Part shown: positions 1 through 7,225 of the stretch, piece after piece | How positions within the stretch are numbered: the first letter of the stretch is position 1 | Layout of the letters: each line of letters opens with the position of its first letter | NCBI GenBank assembly: GCA_034168985.1 | Contig: JAXFJE010000015.1 | Location: 1 to 25,093, forward strand | Length of the DNA: 25,093 nucleotides | Reading direction: 5' to 3' | Source: JALEVB01 sp022768265 | GTDB lineage: Bacteria; Bacillota_I; Bacilli_A; Erysipelotrichales; Erysipelotrichaceae | Notes under the pieces: model-generated | The model's database searches: none | What the model was told of the DNA's origin: nothing | The model's input: only the letters and a program-made list of their open reading frames with translations | Made by a program: the position numbers and the translations under genes

Positions 1-1
1 A

Positions 2-493
2 AAAGGTATTAGGACCTATAGCGCTAAAGTAACCTTTGGTGGTAAGGAATATACAGCTAGCAAAGATGTAGAGATACCAGCATTGTCATGTAATAGCAAT
101 AGTGGAAATGATCAGCCATATGATGATGGTGGACCATTTACGCGAAATGAATGTGGAGATGTGTTTGATCGCTGGGGCAATTTGATTTATGATGCACCAG
201 ATTGTGTGGTAAAACCAAAACCAACTACATCCCCACAAACGACCCCAAAACCACAAAAGACAACAGAAACAACATTGGAACCAGTTAAAACGGAAGAACC
301 AACAAAGACGGTTGAACCAGAAAAAACAACTACGCCAAAACCAAGCGTAGAAGCAACCAATACCCCAGATAGTGATGTCAAGGTAGAAAAAGAGAATAGC
401 TTTGGCTTTATTTGGTGGATCCTTGGAGGTGCTGGAGCAATCATCATTGGCATTGTTGTTTATCTGATCGTTATGGGTAATAAAGAGGAATGA
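2..493 (+). CDS. C-terminal part of a membrane-anchored surface protein (5' end outside window)
   Basis: The reading frame is open from base 2, so the gene starts before the window; the TTG at 83 is an internal Leu codon, not a start. About 163 residues are visible. A short beta-rich segment (like the end of an FN3 or Ig-like module) is followed by a small Cys-containing segment with three Cys (first at base 89). Next comes a Thr/Pro/Glu/Lys-rich stalk with repeated TPKP-like units, one hydrophobic helix of about 22 residues, and the short charged tail NKEE. The stalk plus terminal helix suggests a protein displayed outside the cell with its C-terminus in the membrane. I see no LPxTG motif, so sortase anchoring is unlikely. 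The function is unknown. It precedes gap, which has its own promoter. Only weak AT-rich symmetry follows the stop and no clear terminator. Confidence 0.7.
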   Translation, partial: KGIRTYSAKVTFGGKEYTASKDVEIPALSCNSNSGNDQPYDDGGPFTRNECGDVFDRWGNLIYDAPDCVVKPKPTTSPQTTPKPQKTTETTLEPVKTEEPTKTVEPEKTTTPKPSVEATNTPDSDVKVEKENSFGFIWWILGGAGAIIIGIVVYLIVMGNKEE

Positions 494-553
494 ATATCAA
501 AATAAATTAATTTAGTATTATTTGGAAATAGTAATTAAATAAAATAATCACAA

Positions 554-582
554 TTGACAATTCATGCAGATAATTTTATAAT
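554..582 (+). promoter_or_regulatory. Promoter of gap (TTGACA-17-TATAAT)
   Basis: A perfect -35 TTGACA (554-559) and a perfect -10 TATAAT (577-582) are separated by 17 bases, the ideal sigma-A spacing. The predicted transcript starts near 589, giving a leader of about 24 nt that holds the AAGGAGG site at 596-602. Two fully consensus boxes fit the high expression expected of GAPDH. Confidence 0.9.
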
Positions 583-612
583 TTAATTGCTATATAAGGA
601 GGCAATTTTAAA

Positions 613-1629
613 ATGGCAGATGTAAAAGTAGCAATTAATGGTTTTGGTAGAATTGGACGTTTAGCGTTCAGACAAATGTTTGGAGCAGAAGGCTATGAAG
701 TAGTAGCTATCAACGATTTGACTGATCCAAAAATGTTAGCTCACCTATTAAAATATGATACAGCTCAAGGCCGTTACGACGGACACACTGTTGAAGCTGG
801 TGAAGATTCTATCACTGTTGATGGAAAAGTAATCAAAATTTACAAAGAAGCAGACGCTTCTAAATTACCTTGGGGAGAACTAGACGTAGACGTAGTTCTA
901 GAATGTACAGGTTTCTATACTAAGAAAGATAAAGCAATGGCACACATCAACGCTGGTGCTAAAAAAGTAGTTATTTCAGCTCCTGCTGGAAATGATCTAC
1001 CTACTGTAGTTTACAGCGTAAATGAAGGTGTATTAACTGCTGAAGATAAAATCATTTCAGCTGCATCTTGTACAACTAACTGCTTAGCTCCAATGGCTAA
1101 CACATTGAACAAATATGCAGCAATCAAATCAGGTATCATGACTACTGTTCATGCTTACACTGGTGACCAAATGATCTTAGACGGACCTCATAGAAAAGGT
1201 GATTTAAGAAGAGCTAGAGCTGGAGCTGTAAACATCGTTCCTAACTCTACAGGTGCTGCTAAAGCAATCGGTTTAGTAATTCCTGAATTAAATGGTAAAT
1301 TAATTGGTTCAGCTCAACGTGTTCCAGTTCCTACAGGATCTACAACTATCTTAGTTGCAGTTGTTGAAGGAAAAGACGTAACTGTTGAAGGAATCAACGC
1401 TGCTATGAAAGCTGCTGCAAATGATTCATTCGGATATACTGAAGAACCACTAGTTTCTAGTGACATCATCGGTATCACTTATGGTTCATTATTTGATGCA
1501 ACTCAAACAATGGTTACTAAGATTGATGACAACACTTACCAAGTACAAGTTGTTGCATGGTATGACAATGAAAATTCATACACTAGCCAAATGGTTAGAA
1601 CAATCAAATACTTTGCTAACATTAAATAA
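613..1629 (+). CDS. gap: Glyceraldehyde-3-phosphate dehydrogenase (type I, NAD-dependent)
   Basis: This cytosolic glycolytic enzyme oxidises glyceraldehyde-3-phosphate to 1,3-bisphosphoglycerate with NAD and phosphate. At 338 residues it has the normal family length. The N-terminal Rossmann motif NGFGRIGRLAFR is followed by INDLTD, where the Asp fits NAD preference. The active-site segment SAASCTTNCLAP places the catalytic Cys at residue 153. The TGAAKAIGLVIPELNGK and WYDNENSY signatures are also present. The ATG at 613 follows AAGGAGG at 596-602. The gene is monocistronic, with a consensus promoter before it and a strong terminator after it. Codon use (many ACT, AAC, GCT, CAA) resembles the ribosomal and elongation-factor genes at the other end of the window and differs from the genes in between, as expected for very high expression. 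Confidence 0.98.
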   Translation: MADVKVAINGFGRIGRLAFRQMFGAEGYEVVAINDLTDPKMLAHLLKYDTAQGRYDGHTVEAGEDSITVDGKVIKIYKEADASKLPWGELDVDVVLECTGFYTKKDKAMAHINAGAKKVVISAPAGNDLPTVVYSVNEGVLTAEDKIISAASCTTNCLAPMANTLNKYAAIKSGIMTTVHAYTGDQMILDGPHRKGDLRRARAGAVNIVPNSTGAAKAIGLVIPELNGKLIGSAQRVPVPTGSTTILVAVVEGKDVTVEGINAAMKAAANDSFGYTEEPLVSSDIIGITYGSLFDATQTMVTKIDDNTYQVQVVAWYDNENSYTSQMVRTIKYFANIK

Positions 1630-1657
1630 TTAAATTAATTGCTAACAAAAGTCAAGG

Positions 1658-1685
1658 GCGCACGTATATCGTGCGCTTTTATTTG
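1658..1685 (+). terminator. Intrinsic terminator of gap
   Basis: Perfect 7-bp stem GCGCACG (1658-1664) / CGTGCGC (1670-1676) with loop TATAT, followed by a T-rich run. Confidence 0.9.
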
Positions 1686-1711
1686 CGTTCAAAAGGGAAA
1701 AAGGTTAAAAT
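1683..1711 (+). promoter_or_regulatory. Probable promoter of the XRE/RCC1/FN3 gene
   Basis: TTGCGT (1683-1688) and TAAAAT (1706-1711) are 17 bases apart, right after the gap terminator. Transcription would start around 1718. That leaves a leader of only about 18 nt carrying the GAGGAAAG site before the ATG at 1736. Confidence 0.55.
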
Positions 1712-1735
1712 TAATATGTGAGTGAGGAAAGTTTT

Positions 1736-4219
1736 ATGAAAAGTTGTTTACCAAGTAAATTAATTATCTTAAGAAAACATTTTAACTATTCTCAACAAGA
1801 TATGGCTAAAAAATTACATGTTAGCATCAATGAATATATGGCTTTTGAAAATGGTAATGCCATGTGTTCGATGGCTCAGCTAGAAGAGCTAGCCGATATA
1901 TTTGGCTTAACTTTTGATGAAATGTTAATGAATACCGTTGATATCGATCTTCCAGTGTTGGAAGATAGTATCGAGATCCCGTTTTTGAACAATGTCGAGG
2001 AAGCTTTGGAAGATAGCATAGAGGAAGAAGATGAACTAGTAAAAACTACTAGGGTCGTGATGAATGATGAACCTAAGCCGATTCCTACTAATCTAGGGGA
2101 TACCATCGTAGCCCCAACGATCGATGATATCGAAGACACGCAAGAAGAAGAGCTAGCAAAGACGATGGTTACCAAGGTCGTTAAGGATAATGATAAATTA
2201 GCAAGCGACAAGGTCGTTAAGGAAGCAAATGTTCCACTAAGCAAGAATAAAAATTTACCTTTGATCATTGCCGCAGCGATCGTGGCAGTTATCGCGGCTG
2301 CGATCATGCTTTGGATGTTTTTGTTCAAGGGTGATGCGGGGTTGAAAAATGATCTAGGTAAGGTTAATAGGGTCGTTGCAACTTCACAATATAGTGCGTT
2401 TTTGCAAGATGATAATAGTGTTAAGTTTACCGGCAATAATGTCAGCTTAAGCATGAAAGATGTCGTGCAGATCAGTGCTTATGATCAAATGTTGGTTGGC
2501 TTGAAAGAAAATGGGGAAATAATTACTTCTTCGAACATGGATACCAGTGATTTTAAAAATATCACGATGATCGCGGCAGGTAATACGCATATAGCCGCTA
2601 TCGATAGTGATGGTAAATTGGTATGTAAGGGCAATGAAGCTGCTTGTGCGATCGATGAAGCTGCGCAAACCTTGGAAAAGGTATATGCAGGAAAAAACGA
2701 AACCTTTGTGATCGATGCTAGTGGTAAATTATATGCTGCGGGCAGTGCCGGCTTTGTGAATAGCGTTAACGGTATCACCAATGTCAATAAGATCGCAACT
2801 TATGAAGATGCTGCAATCGTTTTGAATAAAGATGGCAGCGTTACGACCTATGGTCAGACCTATAAGGTTGATGATTGGAAAGGAATCATCGATGCAGCTA
2901 TTGGTAAGGATTTTGTGGTCGGTCTTCGTAATGATGGCAGTGTTTTGGTTGCTGGTAATGAAGAATATGTCAAGGCCCAAGAAGCCTTTACCAGTGTGAA
3001 ATATATCGCAGCCTATGATAACTATTTCGTGGGATGTGATACTAATGGTACCTGTTATGGTTATGGTCCAAAAAATGATGCGCGTTTTGTGAGCAAAGAT
3101 GTGGCTAGATCCTTAAATAGCGTGCAAAATATGAAAGCTAATATCAGCGCAAAAAAAGTTAACTTTACTTGGGATGCGGTACAAGATGCCGATCAATATA
3201 AAGTAGTGATCAACACGCCAGATAACTATAGCGTCAATAGCGCAACTAATTCATTAAGCGTGGATGCCAGCAAATTTGAAAATGGCAAGACCTATGTAGT
3301 GACCATTACGGCGTTTAGCGATGATAAGACCTTAGATCCTAGTGAACCTAGTGAATTTGAGTTTAATTATGTGGCTAATACGAGTGCCTTGGATGCGCCA
3401 AACAATATCAAAAGCGCGGTAAATGATAAAAATGTGACCTTTAGCTGGGACGCTGTAAATAACGCTAAGAAATACACTTTTGAGATTCCAGAATTAGGTA
3501 TCAAGGAAGAAGTAAATACAAATACGATTTCATTGGAGGTTAGCAAGTTTACAGAAGGTGTGAGCTATACGATCAAGGTTAGCGCTACCGGTAATGATAA
3601 TTATAGTGATTCTGCACCAGCCGAGATCAAATATACGCATCAAGGTGTGAAGGAAAAATTGCAGCCGGTTAATAATATCTCAGCAGCGATCGATGGTAAT
3701 TATCTAAAAGTTACTTGGAGCTCAGTGGCAAATGCTAGCAGCTATACGGTGAGCGTGGATGTCGATAATTATAGTGAAACTACTAGCAGCCAAGAGGTGA
3801 TGATCGATATCAGTAAATTTGCTAGTGGCAATAATTATACGATCAGCGTGGTTGCCAATGGTAGCGATAAATATGAAAACAGTGATCCACGTACTTATAC
3901 TTATACGCATACGATCCCAGCCTTTACTGTTACTTATCAAGATCAAGCTGGAGCAACGATTGCTTCAAGTACGGTAAATAAGGGAACTAGCATTACCTTG
4001 AATGCAAATATCACGATCCCTAATTATACGATCAATAAATATCGTATCGATGCAGCGAGCTATGATCCTAATGCTAGCTATACGGTACAAAATGATGTCG
4101 TGATCAAAGTAGAAGGAGCATGCAGCATCACAGGCAGTACTTATAAAAATATGAGTGAAGGATGCGTTTGTCCAGAAGGGCAAAGCGTTCAAGATGGCGC
4201 TTGCGTGGCAAGTGAATAA
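1736..4219 (+). CDS. Membrane-spanning XRE-type HTH protein with extracellular RCC1-like propeller and FN3 modules
   Basis: The protein has 827 residues from the ATG at 1736, chosen because GAGGAAAG lies 6-8 bases upstream; a GTG at 1718 would add six residues. Visible order: an XRE-type helix-turn-helix at about 5-64 (RKHFNYSQQDMAKKLHVS followed by EELADIFGLTFDEML); an acidic Thr-containing linker to about 172; one hydrophobic helix at about 174-198; and six or seven RCC1-like repeats at about 206-460 of the form I(A)AG-x-x-x-x-x-x-D-x-DGKL-x-x-x-G. Then come three FN3-like modules at about 463-730, each with a TW/SW-x-x-x-x-x-A-x-x-Y core. The last part is a beta module and a four-Cys C-terminal segment containing GCVCPEGQSVQDGAC. 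No N-terminal signal peptide is visible, so a type II topology is inferred: HTH in the cytoplasm, propeller and FN3 outside. The architecture suggests a one-component sensor-regulator or a cell-surface scaffold. Ligand and DNA target are unknown. Confidence 0.85.
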   Translation: MKSCLPSKLIILRKHFNYSQQDMAKKLHVSINEYMAFENGNAMCSMAQLEELADIFGLTFDEMLMNTVDIDLPVLEDSIEIPFLNNVEEALEDSIEEEDELVKTTRVVMNDEPKPIPTNLGDTIVAPTIDDIEDTQEEELAKTMVTKVVKDNDKLASDKVVKEANVPLSKNKNLPLIIAAAIVAVIAAAIMLWMFLFKGDAGLKNDLGKVNRVVATSQYSAFLQDDNSVKFTGNNVSLSMKDVVQISAYDQMLVGLKENGEIITSSNMDTSDFKNITMIAAGNTHIAAIDSDGKLVCKGNEAACAIDEAAQTLEKVYAGKNETFVIDASGKLYAAGSAGFVNSVNGITNVNKIATYEDAAIVLNKDGSVTTYGQTYKVDDWKGIIDAAIGKDFVVGLRNDGSVLVAGNEEYVKAQEAFTSVKYIAAYDNYFVGCDTNGTCYGYGPKNDARFVSKDVARSLNSVQNMKANISAKKVNFTWDAVQDADQYKVVINTPDNYSVNSATNSLSVDASKFENGKTYVVTITAFSDDKTLDPSEPSEFEFNYVANTSALDAPNNIKSAVNDKNVTFSWDAVNNAKKYTFEIPELGIKEEVNTNTISLEVSKFTEGVSYTIKVSATGNDNYSDSAPAEIKYTHQGVKEKLQPVNNISAAIDGNYLKVTWSSVANASSYTVSVDVDNYSETTSSQEVMIDISKFASGNNYTISVVANGSDKYENSDPRTYTYTHTIPAFTVTYQDQAGATIASSTVNKGTSITLNANITIPNYTINKYRIDAASYDPNASYTVQNDVVIKVEGACSITGSTYKNMSEGCVCPEGQSVQDGACVASE

Positions 4220-4234
4220 AAGGAGCGATGATTG

Positions 4235-4411
4235 ATGGAAAGAGTTTGGTATTATCGAAGCAATGGCCAAAAAGAAGGTCCATTTACGGAAAGTGAACTG
4301 ATCAAATTGATCGTTGCCGGTATCGTTGGACCAGAAGATGAAGTGTGGATGTTGCGTTTACATTACTGGTTTAAGATCAAAGATACCGTACTTTGTTACT
4401 ATTTGCCATAA
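4235..4411 (+). CDS. Small GYF_2-domain protein
   Basis: A 58-residue gene missed by usual length cut-offs. The ATG at 4235 follows AGGAG at 4221-4225. The whole product fits a GYF_2 (PF14237-like) domain: WYYRSNGQKEGPFTESEL, then a G-x-x-GPEDEVW segment and a late Trp in HYWFKIKD. The family pattern is WYY-x-GPF-x-x-x-x-L...VW...W. GYF-type folds generally bind proline-rich peptides. The gene begins 15 bases after the XRE/RCC1/FN3 gene and is closed by a terminator, so the two probably form one transcript. No signal peptide or membrane helix is seen, so it should be cytosolic and could contact the cytoplasmic part of its neighbour (inference; that linker contains EPKPIPTN). Confidence 0.85.
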   Translation: MERVWYYRSNGQKEGPFTESELIKLIVAGIVGPEDEVWMLRLHYWFKIKDTVLCYYLP

Positions 4412-4416
4412 AGATC

Positions 4417-4443
4417 AAAGTTGTGGGCGACCACAACTTTTTT
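4417..4443 (+). terminator. Intrinsic terminator after the GYF_2 gene
   Basis: Perfect 10-bp stem AAAGTTGTGG (4417-4426) / CCACAACTTT (4431-4440) with a GCGA tetraloop and a T run to 4443. It ends only 20 bases before the mutL start. Confidence 0.9.
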
Positions 4444-4463
4444 AAGATAGAAGGGTGTTGAAA

Positions 4464-6326
4464 ATGGGAATCATTCATAAATTAGATGCACAATTGACCA
4501 ATATGATCGCTGCCGGTGAGGTGGTTGAAAGACCGATGGGCATCGTTAAAGAGTTGGTAGAAAACGCAATCGATGCTGGTAGCAAACATATCGAAATCAA
4601 TATAAAAAATGGTGGAATTGATGAGGTTGAGATCGTTGATGATGGCAAAGGCATGGATGAAGATGATCTTTTGATGGCGTTTGAGCGCCATGCGACCAGT
4701 AAGATCATCAAAGCCAATGACTTGTGGAACATTCAAACCTTAGGGTTTCGTGGGGAGGCATTGCCTTCGATTGCCTCGGTTAGCAAAGTCGAGATCACTA
4801 GCTGTGATGGCAAACAAGCTAATCGTTTACTGATGGCTTATGGGCAAAATGAAGGGATGAGTCGGGTTAGTGCCAATCAAGGTACGGCTATCAAGGTCAG
4901 TGGCTTGTTTTATAAGACCCCGGCACGTTTGAAACATTTGCGAAGCGGGGCTTATGAAGCTAGTTTGATCAATGATCTGATCATAAGATTTGCTTTAAGC
5001 TATCCAGAAATTGCCTTTAGCTTGAACAGTGATGGTAAAAATAGCTTTAGTAGCAGTGGCAGCAATGATCTATTAGAAGTAATCTTTAGGGTTTATGGCA
5101 AAGATGTGGCCAAACAGGCTTTTGCGATCGAAGGAGCAGATTTTGATTATCACTTAAGTGGTTATTTGATCCATCCGCAATTTTCTAAGGCTAATAAAAA
5201 CAGCATCAATATCTTTATGAATCAGCGTATGATCAAAGATTATCGTTTAAGCAGCAAGGTCATTGAGGCTTATCATGATTATATTGCGGAAAATCGTTAT
5301 CCGATCGTGGTGTTAAATATTGCGATGGATAGTAAGATCGTTGATGTCAATGTTCATCCTAGCAAGTGGGAAGTGCGATTAGCTAAGCAAAATCAATTGG
5401 AATTATTGATCAAGCAGAGCTTGCAAGCCTGTTTGCAAAAGCATATGAATGTGTTTGTTGGTAGCTTAGAAAAACCTAAGGTCAAAACTAAGGTCGAAAC
5501 ACCAGCGTTATTTGCTAGCTTAGATGAAAAGATCCTCGCAGTTGAGCAGCCGGTGGTGGAATATCAAGCGCCGCAAGTGGAAAAAGAAGTTGAGCTAGAT
5601 GCTTGGAAAGCGTCTTTGGGTAAGATGGAACATAAAGTTGATGCTGAACCTAGCAATATCATACCAACCCCCAAAGATCCTATATTGGTGGAAAATAAGC
5701 CCGCTCCCGAAACAAATCAACAGGCTTTTGTGCAAGTGGATAGTCCTTTGCGTAATTTTCCTACGATGCAGTTGATTGGCCAGTTACATGGTAAGTTTAT
5801 CTTGGCTCAAGGGGAAAAGGGTTTATATATCATTGATCAACATGCTGCTCAAGAGCGGGTGCATTATGAAGAAATCTTAAGCAAGATCAATGAGCGCGTA
5901 GAAATGGTCGATCTATTAGTGCCGATTAGCTTGAATGTCAGTGCTGATGTCGTTGATCGCTTAGAGGAACTAAATGCAAATGTAGCGCAATTTCAAATCA
6001 GCTTTGAAGCTTTTGGGGATCAGCGGCTATTGGTACGTAGCGTTCCCTTTTGGTTACAACAGACCAATGAAGAGCGCTTTTTGATGGATCTGATCGATTA
6101 TTTCAAAAGTGAATTTATGCAAAAGCGGCAAGTGCTGCAAAAAAAGCGTATCGCTACGATGGCATGCCATTCATCGATTCGCTTTAATCATGTACTTAGC
6201 GTTGAAGAAATGAAAGAAGTTATCCGACAATTGTCACGATGTGAACAACCTTATGAATGTCCACATGGGAGACCGACATTTATTTTGTTAGAAGATAAAG
6301 TTTTAGAAAAGGAATTTTTACGATGA
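4464..6326 (+). CDS. mutL: DNA mismatch repair protein MutL
   Basis: MutL couples MutS mismatch recognition to strand incision. The product has 620 residues from the ATG at 4464 (AAGGGTG at 4451-4457); GTG 4455 or TTG 4458 would add only 2-3 residues. The N-terminal GHKL ATPase shows ELVENAIDAGS (Glu30, Asn34), DDGKGM and GFRGEALPSIASV. A variable linker at about 330-430 follows. The C-terminal dimerisation/endonuclease domain carries DQHAAQERVHYEE at about 458, ACHSSIRF and CPHGRP (Cys599). These are the metal-binding motifs of MutL proteins in bacteria that lack MutH, so this MutL should nick DNA itself. mutS is not in the window. The stop overlaps the miaA start (ATGA). No clear promoter lies between the terminator at 4417-4443 and the gene. 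A weak TTGTGG-16-TAAGAT inside the hairpin, or readthrough, are the options. Confidence 0.97.
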   Translation: MGIIHKLDAQLTNMIAAGEVVERPMGIVKELVENAIDAGSKHIEINIKNGGIDEVEIVDDGKGMDEDDLLMAFERHATSKIIKANDLWNIQTLGFRGEALPSIASVSKVEITSCDGKQANRLLMAYGQNEGMSRVSANQGTAIKVSGLFYKTPARLKHLRSGAYEASLINDLIIRFALSYPEIAFSLNSDGKNSFSSSGSNDLLEVIFRVYGKDVAKQAFAIEGADFDYHLSGYLIHPQFSKANKNSINIFMNQRMIKDYRLSSKVIEAYHDYIAENRYPIVVLNIAMDSKIVDVNVHPSKWEVRLAKQNQLELLIKQSLQACLQKHMNVFVGSLEKPKVKTKVETPALFASLDEKILAVEQPVVEYQAPQVEKEVELDAWKASLGKMEHKVDAEPSNIIPTPKDPILVENKPAPETNQQAFVQVDSPLRNFPTMQLIGQLHGKFILAQGEKGLYIIDQHAAQERVHYEEILSKINERVEMVDLLVPISLNVSADVVDRLEELNANVAQFQISFEAFGDQRLLVRSVPFWLQQTNEERFLMDLIDYFKSEFMQKRQVLQKKRIATMACHSSIRFNHVLSVEEMKEVIRQLSRCEQPYECPHGRPTFILLEDKVLEKEFLR

Positions 6327-7225
6327 AAAAAGTATTAGTTATCGTAGGACCCACCGCAGTTGGCAAGACCGATCTTTCGCTGAAGTTGGCCAAAGCTTTT
6401 GCTGGTGAGATCATTAGTGGTGATTCGATCCAAATATATAAAGGCTTTGATATTGGTAGTGGGAAAGTCGAAGATATGCAAGGCGTTGTGCATTATGCCA
6501 TTGATGAGCTAGATGCTAAAAGTGTTTATAGCGTGTATGATTTTCAGCAATTAGCACGAGCAAGAATTGCGAGTATCAGCGCAAATGGTCATTTACCGAT
6601 GATCGTTGGCGGCACTGGTCTATATATCAAGGCGTGTTTATATGATTATGAATTTACCTTGGATAGCCAAGAAGCTAAGGATTATACAGCTTATAGCAAT
6701 GAACAATTGTTGACGATGCTGCAGCAAGTGGATCCTGAAAGTGCCCAAAAGATCCATGTAAACAACCGTCGACGCTTAGAACGGGCCTTGACCATTGCCC
6801 AAAGTGGCAACAGCAAAAGCAGCAAAGAAGCAATGCAGCAGCATGAAATGATCTATGATGCTTTGATCATTGGTTGTACGATGGAAAGAGCTAGTTTGTA
6901 TGAGCGGATCAATCAGCGGGTGCGCTTGATGCAGCAGCAAGGTTTGAAAGCGGAAGTTGAAAAGTTATTAGCTAGTGGTGTTAGCTTTGAAGATCAACCG
7001 ATGAAAGGGATTGGCTATCGCCAATGGCAGCCTTATTTTGCAGATGAGTGTACTGAGGAAGACGTCATTGCAGAAATTCAAAAAGCTTCGAGGAATTTTG
7101 CTAAAAGGCAATATACCTGGTTTAATAATCAAATGAAGGTCCATTGGGTGGATATGCAGGATGAAAATGCCGAAGCAATGATCATGAAATTAGTAGAGGA
7201 ATGGTTAGCAGATGGAAGAGTTTGA
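6323..7225 (+). CDS. miaA: tRNA dimethylallyltransferase MiaA
   Basis: MiaA adds a dimethylallyl group to N6 of A37 in tRNAs that read UNN codons. The 300-residue length is typical. The P-loop GPTAVGKT is at residues 9-16, followed by DSIQIYKGFDIGSGK, the IVGGTGLYIKA signature, a NNRRRLERAL segment and, near the C-terminus, a GIGYRQ segment followed by FAKRQYTWF. The start codon overlaps the mutL stop by four bases (ATGA), suggesting translational coupling. The downstream tcdA gene overlaps its end by 14 bases. The two tRNA-Ser genes at the right end of the window have A36-A37-A38, the feature MiaA recognises, so they are likely substrates. Confidence 0.97.
   Translation: MKKVLVIVGPTAVGKTDLSLKLAKAFAGEIISGDSIQIYKGFDIGSGKVEDMQGVVHYAIDELDAKSVYSVYDFQQLARARIASISANGHLPMIVGGTGLYIKACLYDYEFTLDSQEAKDYTAYSNEQLLTMLQQVDPESAQKIHVNNRRRLERALTIAQSGNSKSSKEAMQQHEMIYDALIIGCTMERASLYERINQRVRLMQQQGLKAEVEKLLASGVSFEDQPMKGIGYRQWQPYFADECTEEDVIAEIQKASRNFAKRQYTWFNNQMKVHWVDMQDENAEAMIMKLVEEWLADGRV

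Noticed and set aside
83..493. A complete small gene starting at TTG 83
   Set aside because: The frame is open back to base 2 with coding-like composition, and no SD precedes the TTG, so this is the end of a longer gene.
1876..4270. Several minus-strand frames of 73-192 codons opposite the XRE/RCC1/FN3 gene
   Set aside because: They are shadows of a repetitive coding strand with few stops. No SD, promoter or domain supports them.
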